A stretch of DNA of 39,901 nucleotides from an uncultured Verrucomicrobiota bacterium (GTDB taxonomy: Bacteria > Verrucomicrobiota > Kiritimatiellia > RFP12 > UBA3636). This document shows positions 31,443-39,901 of the stretch, piece after piece; positions within the stretch are counted from its first letter, which is position 1; each line of letters starts with the position of its first letter. Location: positions 1-39,901 of the forward strand of contig CAMVRE010000007.1 in the NCBI GenBank assembly GCA_947169825.1, given 5' to 3'. Both the position numbers and the translations under genes were made by a program. Under the pieces are notes generated by a model. That model saw only the letters and a list, made by a program, of their open reading frames with translations. It had not been told where the DNA came from and ran no database searches.

Positions 31443-31561
31443 ATTGTGCATTGTGCATTCTGCATTGTGCATTGCACACGGCGCCCGACTTCGTCGATTG
31501 CGTCGATTCGGTCGATTGGGTCGACCGGCCGCTCGCCGGGGAGGCCCGCCCCCGATTCCGG
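31443..31561 (+). repeat. Composite repeat, copy A
   Basis: About 4.5 ATTGTGC units (31443-31474), a short link ending CGCCCGACTTC, three GTCGATTNN 9-bp units (31492-31522), and a CCGGCCG...GGGGAGGCC core. Copy B at 31703-31842 has the same order with a different unit count. This is part of the 595-bp space between nadD and the DUF2971-like gene, which holds no gene I can support. Confidence 0.88.
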
Positions 31562-31684
31562 CCCGTCGACGACAGGACGACGGGACGACGGGCTGACGAG
31601 ACGACAAGATTGCGCCTCCAGGCGCTTCGCGGAAGCGAGGCCCGATTGCTCGTCGTCCCGTCTTCTTGTCATCTCGTCGTCCTC
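31562..31684. repeat. GACGACNGG / TCGTCGTC block between the two composite copies
   Basis: GACGACAG, GACGACGG and GACGAGAC units on the left face TCGTCGTCC and TCATCTCGTCGTCC units on the right, so the block can fold back on itself. It resembles 7680-7873 in unit and layout. Confidence 0.78.
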
Positions 31685-31702
31685 CAAGGCCGCGCCCTCC
31701 CC

Positions 31703-31884
31703 CATTGTGCATTGTGCATTCTGCATTGTGCATTGAACATAGCCGCGCCCGACTTCGTCGATTGCGTCGATTCGGTCGATTGCGTCGATTCGGTCGATTG
31801 CGTCGCCCGGCCGCACTCCGGGAAAGGCCTCCCCTGCCCCAGCTTCTCGACGAAACCGACGACGCCGACGACATCGACGAACCA
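31703..31884 (+). repeat. Composite repeat, copy B
   Basis: ATTGTGC units (31703-31735), the same CGCCCGACTTC link, five GTCGATTNN units (31756-31800), and a CCGGCCG...GGGAAAGGCCTCCCC core to about 31842. A looser GACGANNNC array follows to 31884. Copy A has three GTCGATTNN units where this has five. Confidence 0.88.
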
Positions 31885-31945
31885 CGCACGGAAGACCGAA
31901 GACAAGGTGCGCCCGGAATCCGTCCCGCCGCGTTTCGCGCCGAGT

Positions 31946-32941
31946 TCAAGAAATGCCTCGCGAACCTTTTCGCTTCGACCGTTCCTTGAATTCGCACTTG
32001 CAGGTTTTCTTATTCGCCTTGCAATGGTCGCAATTCGACAGCATTCGAAGTTCTCCCGTGTACGAGCTCTTGTTGGAGCGATCGATGACGGCAGACAATG
32101 ACGACCAGTCGTCGTCATCGGAAGAATGTTTGCCACTGATGTTTCTCCGAAATAGCGCCTCGTCAAACCAAGGACCGAGAAGGATGTTGCTTCTGCCGGA
32201 ATTTCCTTTGTTTTCCAGCATCGCTTGAATGACGGACGTGAAGTCGATGTAAATCGAACCATTCATTTTTCCGGTCGGCCGTTTGTCGAACTCAACGACG
32301 ATCCTCGATTCCCGCTCGTAGGCCCAACCCCGGTTCTTCATAAACAACCCCAGTCCGACACCCGGCGCAGTTTTCGCAAAATCGGTCCAGCACTTTTTGT
32401 CGGGGCTCTTATGCATTCTTCCGTCGTGCTCCGCCAGATAGTCGCCGGGCATTCCTTTCCGAACGACGTACAAAACGTCCGCGAACCGAATCCGTGATGG
32501 AACGATGCTATGGAACGTTTTGTCTTTGGCAGAGTTTTTGATGAAACAAACGGAGGCCGGTTGTTTCTCCGCCTCTTCGCACCATCGGCGGATTGCACTC
32601 GACGGAAAGCGAAGGCGAACAGCTTCGCGCCGGGGAACGCCGTATGTCGTCCACATCGACACGTTTTCTTCAGGCCCGTATGAAAGGCTTAACACATAAG
32701 CATAAACGCCTTTTGCCTGCTCTGCCGTGTCGTTCAACGTCTCAAGTGAAGACAGTTTGAACAGATACTTCCTGTCCGTTCCAATCATCGCCGGCCAGAG
32801 AATCTTGGCGAGATAGCGCAGAACCGTCTGGTGGAAGAAGCCACGATTGTGCTTCATGGCTTGGTCGTGAAGCTTGGAAAACACGGAATCGGGCGTTTTC
32901 CCCAACCTTCTCAATGCTCTACCTTTTCGTTTCTTACTCAT
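31946..32941 (-). CDS. DUF2971-like protein, probably acquired
   Basis: A 331-residue cytoplasmic protein. KYLFKLSSLETLNDTAE near the start, MWTTYGVPRREAVRLRF in the middle and GWAYERESRIVVEF later match the spacing of DUF2971 proteins, which have a clothing of LYKYR..., W..Y...G..I.F and WxxExExRxV. The match is by eye and remote. The C-terminus has CDHCKANKKTCKCEF, a possible metal site. GC is clearly lower than in the housekeeping genes, and a real Shine-Dalgarno sequence precedes it; both suggest transfer. DUF2971 genes are sometimes found in defence or mobile islands; the function is unknown. It lies 18 nt after the giant LRR gene on the same strand. Confidence 0.6.
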   Translation of the reverse strand: MSKKRKGRALRRLGKTPDSVFSKLHDQAMKHNRGFFHQTVLRYLAKILWPAMIGTDRKYLFKLSSLETLNDTAEQAKGVYAYVLSLSYGPEENVSMWTTYGVPRREAVRLRFPSSAIRRWCEEAEKQPASVCFIKNSAKDKTFHSIVPSRIRFADVLYVVRKGMPGDYLAEHDGRMHKSPDKKCWTDFAKTAPGVGLGLFMKNRGWAYERESRIVVEFDKRPTGKMNGSIYIDFTSVIQAMLENKGNSGRSNILLGPWFDEALFRRNISGKHSSDDDDWSSLSAVIDRSNKSSYTGELRMLSNCDHCKANKKTCKCEFKERSKRKGSRGIS

Positions 32942-32959
32942 TCTCTCTTCCTTTCTATT
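32942..32959 (-). promoter_or_regulatory. Clear Shine-Dalgarno site before the DUF2971-like gene
   Basis: On the minus strand the 18-nt gap reads AAATAGAAAGGAAGAGAGA-type purine-rich sequence, with AGGAAG about 3 nt before the ATG. This is the strongest ribosome-binding site in the window and fixes the start at 32941. Confidence 0.7.
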
Positions 32960-35900
32960 TCAGCTCCTGAACGTTACCGTGCATCCATTCGGAATGTTCA
33001 TTCGGGACGTTTTTCCGCGGAAACGCCCAGGAAGCGAAAGCAATGTCAGCCCGGAACAATTTTCAAACACGTATTCCCCGATGCTCGTCACGCTGTCCGG
33101 AATCGTGAGCGACGTCAGCCCGGAACAACCCCAGAACGCAGCGCCCCCGATGCTCGTCACGCCATCCGGAATCGTGATCGACGTCAGCCCGGAACACCAG
33201 GCAAACGCATAGCCACCAATGCTCGTCACGCTGTCCGGAATCGTGATCGATGTAAGTCCGGAACAACCTGAAAACGCATCGCCACCGATGCTCGTCACGC
33301 TGTCCGGAATCGTCGTGTTCATGCACCCGACCACGAGGACATTATTCGCCGAATGGACGATTGCCATGCAATTGTCACGGGAGTCGTAAGCCGGGTTGTT
33401 TGGATCGACCGTGATCGACGTCAGCCCAGAACAACCGTTAAACGCGTGGTTCCCGATGCTCGTCACGCTGTCCGGAATCGTGATAGAGGCCAGCCCGGAA
33501 CAACCGGAAAACGCTCCGTCCGCGATGTTCGTCACGCTGTCCGGAATCGTGATTGAAGTGAGTTCGGAACAACCGGAAAACGCATAGTTCCCGATGCTCG
33601 TCACGCTGTCTGGGATCGTGAGCGACGCCAGCTCGGAACAACCGGAAAACGCAGAGTCCCCGATGCTCGTCACGCCGTCCGGAATCGTGAGCGACGTCAG
33701 CCCGGAGCAACCGTAAAACGTATAGTTCCCGATGCTCGTCACGCCGTCCGGAATCGTGATCGACGTCAGCCCGGAACACCAGGAAAACGCAGAGTCCCCG
33801 ATGCTCGTCACGCCGTCCGGAATCGTGAGCGACGTCAGCCCGGAACAAACGTAAAACGCAGAGTCCCCGATGCTCGTCACACTGTCAGGAATCGTGACCG
33901 ACTTCAGCTCGGAACAATTGGAAAACGCCTCACTCCCGATGCTCGTCACGGGCAGACCGTCGATTTCGGCTGGAATGACAAAGTCTCCGGTTGGTTCCTG
34001 CAGAGTTCCCGTAATCGTGACGGTGCCGCCTGAAACAGTCCAGGAGAGAACTTCTTCGGGCATCCACTGCGCCGTGAGCGTCGCGCCGCCGAGCGGCATC
34101 GTCGCCGGGAACGCCGGCGACCAGCCGGCAAACATAAAACCATCGCGCGTCGGGGGCGACGGTGCGGTCAGCGCCGCACCGTAGGGAGCCGTGATGGACG
34201 CGACGGCGCTGCCGCCGGCGCTGTCGAACGAAATCGTGTAGCTGCGCGGTGTCCACTGCGCCGTGAGCGTCGCGCCGCCGATCGGCATCGTCGCCGGGAA
34301 TGCCGGCGACCAACCGGTGAACGAGTAGCCGTCCCTCGTCGGGGCGTTTGGCGCGGCGAGGGCCGAACCGTAGGGAGCCGTGATAGGCTCGACCGCGCTG
34401 CCGCCGTTTGCGTCGAAACGCAGGGTGAAGACGTCCGGCGTCCAGACCACTTCGTCCACCCAGCCGCAGTCGGAGCCGGAGGAGCCGCTGCCATCCTTGT
34501 CGTAGCGCCAGCGCAGAACGTGGACGCCGGCGCCGGAGACCGGAAAGGATTCCTGCGCCCAGGTGCCGCCCGTCCCGCTGACGCCCGCCTGCTGCGATCC
34601 GTCGACGAAAAAGCGCAGGCAGTCACAGTCGTCTTCGCTCGAGGCCTTCCACCAGAAGCTCACCGCGCCGGGACCGGTCACCGTGGTTTCGATCCACGTG
34701 CTCTGGCCGTCGGCGATCGCGCCGCTACGAGCGGCGAAGACGCCGTCGTGCGTGTCGTCGCTTTGGACGAACCACTCGGCTGAGCCGCCCTTCGTGAAGA
34801 CGAGGTCCGGGTTGAGAGCCCGCGCAAGCGACACCTGCCATGCCGCCACGAGGGTCAAGTCGCACCACGGGACCGCGGTCGTTTCGTCCGCCGGCAGACC
34901 GCCCGTTGCGCGCGTCCGCCACCCGAAGAAGTCGTAGCCGTCCCGCACCGGCACCGGCAGCAGGCCGAGAGCGCCCGGCGCATCGTAGGTCCGCGTGGCG
35001 GGGTCCACGGTGCCGCCGGCCGGGTCGAAGGTCACGACGACCGAACCCGGCCAGGCGCGCTCGTCCACGCCGCTTGCGCTCCCGAGCGCCACGCGCACCT
35101 GGTAGAACCGGTGCGACGGCTCGACCGGGCACGACCATTCGTCCGCCAGGTCCGCCTTGCCCCAGACGGTATAGACGCGCCCTGCGACGTTCGACGGCCA
35201 CCACGTCACGACCGGTTCGCCGCCGTCCATGTCGATGAACACCCGGAAGTCGTCCTCCTTCGTCGGATCCAGCCCCGCCACGTAGCATTCCCAGACCGGG
35301 CGCCCGTTCTCCGCCGTGGCGAGGGCCGCCGCCTCGAACGCGGCGTCCGGCGCACCCTCCGCCGCGAGACCGTGCGAGACGAGCCAGTCGAGCGGCACCG
35401 GCGCGGGCGTCGTCGCCGTCGCGCCGGGAACCGCCGCGGCCCCGGTCCACGACACGCGGTCCAGATACCCGCGGTCCTCCGCCGATCCCATCTCGTTCCA
35501 GAAGACGAATCGGACCTCGTGCGATCCCGCGCCGGCAATCGCGACGGACACCTTGATCCAGGAGCCAGCCTCATCGCTTTCGATCCAGGTTTTCGTTACT
35601 TCGTCGACCACGAGGTCGATGCCGGAGCCGCCCGCTGAGTCGAGCCGCCACGACCAGGAGAGCGTGCCGGGACCGACGAGCGTCGTCGAGAGGATGCTGT
35701 CGTCGGCGGTTCCGGCCGGACCGCTCGCGGCGGCGTCCTCCCCGTCCGCCGTCGTCTTCGTCTGCGGCGTCCAGGCGTTGCTCCCCTCGCTCGTCCAGAC
35801 GAGTCCCGGAGCGTCGAGCGCCGTTGCCAGTCCCGTCGGCTGCGCCGTCAGCACGATGTTGCGCGGGCCGTCGCACGGGACCGCGATCGTCCGCGCCGCC

Positions 35901-38900
35901 GCATCCAGCGCCACGCCGTTCGTGTCGCCGCCGAGCGTCACGGCGCAGTCCCCCTCCCAGAAGACGTCGAACGCCACTTCGAGCGCCGTTCCCGCCGCGC
36001 GCCAGCCCGCCTCGAAGTCCGCTACGACCGGTCCCTTCGCTTCAAGCGAAATCCAGTGGTCCGTCCGCCAGTTCCACGCGAGCGTCGAATCCTCCTGCAT
36101 CGTGAACGAGACCGACGAGCCCGAGCCGCTCGCCGGGACGCTCCCCGTCCCGGTCCATCCCGTGCAGAGGCGTCGCGTGCCGTCCTCCTCCGGCGGTGCC
36201 GCCACGCTCGCGGTCACCATGTCGCCCCACGAGTGCATGTAGGTCCCCGGAGCCGGCGATGCCGTCCCGAACGCGCTTGACACCGCGAGCGAGACCTTGC
36301 GCTCCGTAATCGTCGCACGGATCGTCCGCGGACCGTCGGCCGGGACGGAGAGCATCGATCCGGAGCGTGTCACGCCCTCCGTATCGCCCGAGAGCGCCAG
36401 GTCGTAGAGCGTCCAGTCCGGAGAAAGCGCCACCGAAAGGATCGTTCCCTCCGCCGCCCATTGCGGCCGGATCGCCGTCGTCCCGCCGCTTTCCACCGCG
36501 ACGTCGATCCAATGCTCCGTCCGCCAGTTCCACGTAAGAGACGAATCCCCCTCGACCGTGAACGTCATGTTCGTTCCCGTGCCACTCGCCGGGACGCTCC
36601 CCGTCCCCGTCCAGCCCGTGCAGACGCGGCGCGTCTTTCCGCCCGCCGTCGGAGCCGGCGGCTCGACGCTTGCCGCGACCTTCTCCCCCCAATAGACGAC
36701 GTTCGTTCCAGCCGCCGGAGTCGGCGTGCCGTCCTTGCTCGACACCGTCAGCGCGTGGCGGGACTGCCAGCACACGTCGTCGAGGAACGCCGCGCCGCCC
36801 GCCCCCGAGCCTCGCTCGAATGTCCAGCGCAACGCGTGCTCGCCCGCCCCGAGCTCCAGTGGGCCGACCGCAGCCCAGTCCGTCGAGCGCGTGATCTCGG
36901 CCTTGTTCGTCCCGTCCACGTAGAAGCGGGCGTAGTCGCTGCGGTTCGCGGTAATCTTCCACGAGAACGAAATCCGCCCCGGGCCGACGACCGCCGTTTC
37001 GAGCGCGTTCGTCCCGCCCTGCGCCACTTCGCCGCTTTGCAGACAGAATCCGTCGGCCCGCGAGTTGTCCGCCACCGCGAACCAGGGCGCGTCTGCACCA
37101 TCCGACCACGGGAGCGGCTTGCCTGTTCCGCTCTCTCCCGCCTCGCCGCGCGTCAGCACATGCAGTCCCACCGCGCGCGGCCGGTCCGCCGGAATCGCGA
37201 TCGTCCCGATCGACGGGTCGACCGTAACGCCGTTCGCGTCACCGGACAGGACATACGAGAACGGCCGCGTGGCGGGCGCGAAGGCGAACACGGCCGCTTC
37301 GCCGTCCTTCCGGAACCAACCGCTTCCCGGTCCCGATAGCGCGGCGTCGCCCGACAACTCGCACTCGATCCAGACATTCGTCTCGCCCCACAACCATGTG
37401 ATCGACGAATCTTCGAGCATCAGCACGTCGACCCGGTTGCTCGTTCCGCTCGCCGGGACGCTCCCGGTCCCCGTCCAGCCAGTGCACACATAGCGAACGC
37501 CCGGGTTCCCGGAATCGACCACCGACGCCTCGGCCGAACAGCGGACGACGAAATTCGACGGAACCTTGTGCGTGCCGAGGAACGGATCCGCGCCGCCGTG
37601 TTCCGACACGACGGACAGATACACAGGATCGTACCGAATGATCGTGCAGCCCGACGGGACCGCCGGCGTTCCGGAATACGACCTCGACAGATACAGCGTT
37701 TTCAGTCCGGAACAACCGGAAAACGCAGAGTCCCCGATGCTCGTCACGCTGTCTGGGATCGTGAGCGATGTCAGCTCGGAACAACCGGAAAACGCAAAGC
37801 TCCCGATGCTCGTCACGCTGTCTGGGATCGTGAGCGACGCCAGCTCGGAACAACCGAAAAACGCGGAATCCCCGATGTTCGTCACGCTGTTCGGAATCGT
37901 AATCGACGTCAGTCCGGAACAACCGGAAAACGCGGAATCCCCGATGCTCGTCACGCTGTTTGGAATCGTAAACGATGTCAACCCGGAACAACCGGAGAAC
38001 GCACGGTTTCCGATGTTCGTCTCGCTGTCCGGAATCGTAATCGACGTCAGTCCGGAACAACCGGAAAACGCGGAATCCCCGATGTTCGTCACGCTATCCG
38101 GAATCGTAATCGACGTCAGTCCGGAACAACCGGAAAACGCGGAATCCCCGATGCTCGTCACGCTGTTTGGAATCGTAAGCGACGTCAACCCGGAACACCA
38201 GGCAAAGGCAGAGGCCCCAATGCTCGTCACACTGTCCGGAATCGTAACCGACGAGAAGCCGGAACAACCGGAAAACGCCGAGTTCCCGATGTACGTCAGA
38301 CCGTCCGGAATCATCAGGTCTTTGATTTCGGCCCCGTCCAGGAATAGACGATGTGCATAGCGGCAGGGGTTGGCATAGGGACCGGCAAAGTCAATGTCAC
38401 ACCATGCCGCCAAATCGGAGATGTGGACCGACGTAAGGCCGGAACAACCGGAGAACGCAAAACGCCCGATGCTCGTCACGCTGTCCGGAATCGTGACCGA
38501 CGAGAGCCCGGAACAACCGGAAAACGCCCGGGCCCCGATGCTCGTTACGCCGTCCGGAATCGTGATCGACGAGAGGTCCGAGCAACCGGAAAACGCCCAT
38601 TCCCCGATGCTCGTCACGCCGTCCGGGATCGTTGCAACGCCATGGATGCCGACAATCAGTTTTTTGGCATCTTTCGAGAGCAATAGCCCGTTTCTGGAAG
38701 AGTAGGTCGAATTGCTCTCGTCGACGACAACCGACGTCAACCCGGAACAACCGTAAAACGCCCCGTGCCCGATGCTCGTCACGCTATCCGGAATCGTGAC
38801 CGACGAGAGCCCGGAACAATCTCGAAACGCATCGCTTCCGATGCTCGATACTCCGCCCGGAATCGAAATCGACATGAGATCGGAACAACCGGAAAACGCC

Positions 38901-39901
38901 CGGTTCCCGATGTTCGTCACGCTGTCCGGAATCGCGACCGACGCGAGGCCGGAACAATCGGAAAACGCATCGTTCCCGATGATCGTCACGCTGCCCGGGA
39001 TCGTGACCGACGTCAGCCCGGAACAACCGGAAAACGCATCGTTCCCGATGCTCGTCACGGTGCGCGGAATGAGAAGTTCCGTGAGCTCTTCGCCATCGGC
39101 AAACAGTCGCCTGTTTCCTCTCAGTTTGGAATTGATGGAATTGGTGGCCCACTTTGCAATATCGGTGACGTTGATTCTCTTTTCCACCAGCCTGGAGCAA
39201 CCGGAAAACGCACGGCTCCCGATTCTCTTCATGCCATCCGGAATCGCGACCGATGTCAGCCCGGAACAACCATAAAACGCCCATTCGCCGATGCTTGTCA
39301 CACTGTCCGGAATCGTGACCGTCGTCAGTCCAGCGCAATTTTCAAACGCCCGGTCCCCGATTCTCGTCACGCCGTCTCCGATCGTGACCGACGTCAACCC
39401 GGAGCAATCTTCAAATGCAGATCCCCCGATGCTCGTCACGGAGTCGGGAATCGTAACCGACGTCAGCCCGCGACAATAGTCAAACGCATGATCCCCGACG
39501 CTCGTCACGCCGACCGGAATCATGATTGACGTCAGCCCGGAACAAACGTAGAACGCTCTGAACCCGATGTTCGTCACCGAGTCGGGAATCGTCACCGACG
39601 TCAGCGCGCGACAATAGTCGAACGCAGAATCCCCGATGCTCGTCACGCCGTCCCCGATCGCGACCGACGTCAGGCCGGAACAATCGTGAAACGCACCGCT
39701 CCCGATGCTTCTCACGCTGCCCGGAATCGTGACCGACATCAGCCTGGTGCAATTCTCAAACGCAGAGTCCCCGATGCTCGTCACGGAGTCGGGAATCGTG
39801 ACCGACGTCAACCCGGAACAACCTCGAAACGCACTGTCCCCGATGCTCGTCACGCCGTCCGGAATCGTAATCGACGTCAGCCCGGAACAACCGGAAAACG
39901 C
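32960..39901 (-). CDS. Second giant BspA-like LRR / B-repeat protein (5' end outside window)
   Basis: The frame is open to the right edge, so the N-terminus and any signal peptide are missing; at least 2313 residues are visible. The M on the ORF track (39853) is a GTG inside an LRR, not a start. The order from the N-terminal side is: BspA LRRs (39901 to about 37.7 kb), interrupted by LAAWCDIDFAGPYANP-type segments. Next come three repeats of VCTGWTGTGSVPASG (37.5-36.1 kb), alternating with three beta-sandwich modules (GPGTLSWSWR, GAGVHVLRWRY). The linker WECYVAGLDPTK is near 35.3 kb, two or three B-repeats (FDANGGSAVEPITAPYG) lie at about 35.0-34.0 kb, and a last LRR block ends in NGCTVTFRS. 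It shares every module except the beta-helix with the 7.9-15.5 kb protein. No C-terminal anchor is seen. Confidence 0.92.
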   Translation of the reverse strand, partial: AFSGCSGLTSITIPDGVTSIGDSAFRGCSGLTSVTIPDSVTSIGDSAFENCTRLMSVTIPGSVRSIGSGAFHDCSGLTSVAIGDGVTSIGDSAFDYCRALTSVTIPDSVTNIGFRAFYVCSGLTSIMIPVGVTSVGDHAFDYCRGLTSVTIPDSVTSIGGSAFEDCSGLTSVTIGDGVTRIGDRAFENCAGLTTVTIPDSVTSIGEWAFYGCSGLTSVAIPDGMKRIGSRAFSGCSRLVEKRINVTDIAKWATNSINSKLRGNRRLFADGEELTELLIPRTVTSIGNDAFSGCSGLTSVTIPGSVTIIGNDAFSDCSGLASVAIPDSVTNIGNRAFSGCSDLMSISIPGGVSSIGSDAFRDCSGLSSVTIPDSVTSIGHGAFYGCSGLTSVVVDESNSTYSSRNGLLLSKDAKKLIVGIHGVATIPDGVTSIGEWAFSGCSDLSSITIPDGVTSIGARAFSGCSGLSSVTIPDSVTSIGRFAFSGCSGLTSVHISDLAAWCDIDFAGPYANPCRYAHRLFLDGAEIKDLMIPDGLTYIGNSAFSGCSGFSSVTIPDSVTSIGASAFAWCSGLTSLTIPNSVTSIGDSAFSGCSGLTSITIPDSVTNIGDSAFSGCSGLTSITIPDSETNIGNRAFSGCSGLTSFTIPNSVTSIGDSAFSGCSGLTSITIPNSVTNIGDSAFFGCSELASLTIPDSVTSIGSFAFSGCSELTSLTIPDSVTSIGDSAFSGCSGLKTLYLSRSYSGTPAVPSGCTIIRYDPVYLSVVSEHGGADPFLGTHKVPSNFVVRCSAEASVVDSGNPGVRYVCTGWTGTGSVPASGTSNRVDVLMLEDSSITWLWGETNVWIECELSGDAALSGPGSGWFRKDGEAAVFAFAPATRPFSYVLSGDANGVTVDPSIGTIAIPADRPRAVGLHVLTRGEAGESGTGKPLPWSDGADAPWFAVADNSRADGFCLQSGEVAQGGTNALETAVVGPGRISFSWKITANRSDYARFYVDGTNKAEITRSTDWAAVGPLELGAGEHALRWTFERGSGAGGAAFLDDVCWQSRHALTVSSKDGTPTPAAGTNVVYWGEKVAASVEPPAPTAGGKTRRVCTGWTGTGSVPASGTGTNMTFTVEGDSSLTWNWRTEHWIDVAVESGGTTAIRPQWAAEGTILSVALSPDWTLYDLALSGDTEGVTRSGSMLSVPADGPRTIRATITERKVSLAVSSAFGTASPAPGTYMHSWGDMVTASVAAPPEEDGTRRLCTGWTGTGSVPASGSGSSVSFTMQEDSTLAWNWRTDHWISLEAKGPVVADFEAGWRAAGTALEVAFDVFWEGDCAVTLGGDTNGVALDAAARTIAVPCDGPRNIVLTAQPTGLATALDAPGLVWTSEGSNAWTPQTKTTADGEDAAASGPAGTADDSILSTTLVGPGTLSWSWRLDSAGGSGIDLVVDEVTKTWIESDEAGSWIKVSVAIAGAGSHEVRFVFWNEMGSAEDRGYLDRVSWTGAAAVPGATATTPAPVPLDWLVSHGLAAEGAPDAAFEAAALATAENGRPVWECYVAGLDPTKEDDFRVFIDMDGGEPVVTWWPSNVAGRVYTVWGKADLADEWSCPVEPSHRFYQVRVALGSASGVDERAWPGSVVVTFDPAGGTVDPATRTYDAPGALGLLPVPVRDGYDFFGWRTRATGGLPADETTAVPWCDLTLVAAWQVSLARALNPDLVFTKGGSAEWFVQSDDTHDGVFAARSGAIADGQSTWIETTVTGPGAVSFWWKASSEDDCDCLRFFVDGSQQAGVSGTGGTWAQESFPVSGAGVHVLRWRYDKDGSGSSGSDCGWVDEVVWTPDVFTLRFDANGGSAVEPITAPYGSALAAPNAPTRDGYSFTGWSPAFPATMPIGGATLTAQWTPRSYTISFDSAGGSAVASITAPYGAALTAPSPPTRDGFMFAGWSPAFPATMPLGGATLTAQWMPEEVLSWTVSGGTVTITGTLQEPTGDFVIPAEIDGLPVTSIGSEAFSNCSELKSVTIPDSVTSIGDSAFYVCSGLTSLTIPDGVTSIGDSAFSWCSGLTSITIPDGVTSIGNYTFYGCSGLTSLTIPDGVTSIGDSAFSGCSELASLTIPDSVTSIGNYAFSGCSELTSITIPDSVTNIADGAFSGCSGLASITIPDSVTSIGNHAFNGCSGLTSITVDPNNPAYDSRDNCMAIVHSANNVLVVGCMNTTIPDSVTSIGGDAFSGCSGLTSITIPDSVTSIGGYAFAWCSGLTSITIPDGVTSIGGAAFWGCSGLTSLTIPDSVTSIGEYVFENCSGLTLLSLPGRFRGKTSRMNIPNGCTVTFRS

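Noticed and set aside
31399-31989. Small forward ORFs in the composite repeat region
   Set aside because: They translate repeat units in all frames and on both strands, with no start signal and no domain.
39853-39901. Start codon of the second LRR gene at 39853
   Set aside because: It is a GTG within an LRR unit; the frame and the repeat pattern continue to the window edge.

Overview
The window is GC-rich bacterial chromosome with three distinct textures. I read it as an uncultured member of the PVC group, most likely Kiritimatiellota/Verrucomicrobiota. The reasons are very large BspA-like leucine-rich surface proteins, a shared linker around WECYVAGLDPTN, sigma factor genes close to Ser/Thr kinases, GTG starts, few Shine-Dalgarno sites and strongly G/C-ending codons. 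The taxon is an inference; there is no rRNA or tRNA gene to confirm it.

Layout. (1) 1-7.5 kb: start of a probable pseudouridine synthase (minus), upp (plus), then a minus-strand block. That block runs AAA ATPase, membrane Ser/Thr kinase, tandem-RHH antitoxin, PIN toxin, ECF-like sigma factor. A second AAA_14/DUF4143 ATPase lies in repeat-rich DNA. (2) 7.9-15.5 kb: a 2530-residue secreted LRR/B-repeat/beta-helix protein. (3) 15.6-31.4 kb: a compact housekeeping block of leuS, a methyltransferase, topA, murF, pgk, a secreted protein of unknown function, miaB, hslO (Hsp33), an SGNH hydrolase, a PHP phosphoesterase and a NadD-membrane protein fusion. (4) 31.4-31.9 kb: a composite repeat locus. 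(5) 31.9-39.9 kb: a DUF2971-like gene and a second giant LRR protein, both on the minus strand. The LRR gene runs off the window end.

How genes relate. Promoters here have a recurrent form: an extended -10 TGN-TAnnnT, often 17 bp from a TTG-type -35. Several place the predicted transcription start at or next to the start codon (miaB, nadD, murF, the second ATPase), which predicts leaderless mRNAs. Two convergent pairs (leuS/methyltransferase and topA/murF) share a single CTAG as both stop codons. miaB, hslO, the hydrolase and the PHP gene look like one operon. The antitoxin promoter would also drive the PIN toxin and the sigma factor.

The most unusual signal is not a protein. It is a set of degenerate short-unit arrays (7, 8 or 9 bp units) found between genes, just upstream of start codons, and in frame inside conserved genes (the kinase twice, miaB, the LRR protein). 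In miaB the 8-bp array is followed by a perfect 27-bp inverted repeat inside the reading frame. Arrays of different families are joined into composite blocks near 7.7 kb and 31.4-31.9 kb, and copy number differs between two neighbouring copies. All calls come from reading the sequence; no database search, structure prediction or statistics were run.
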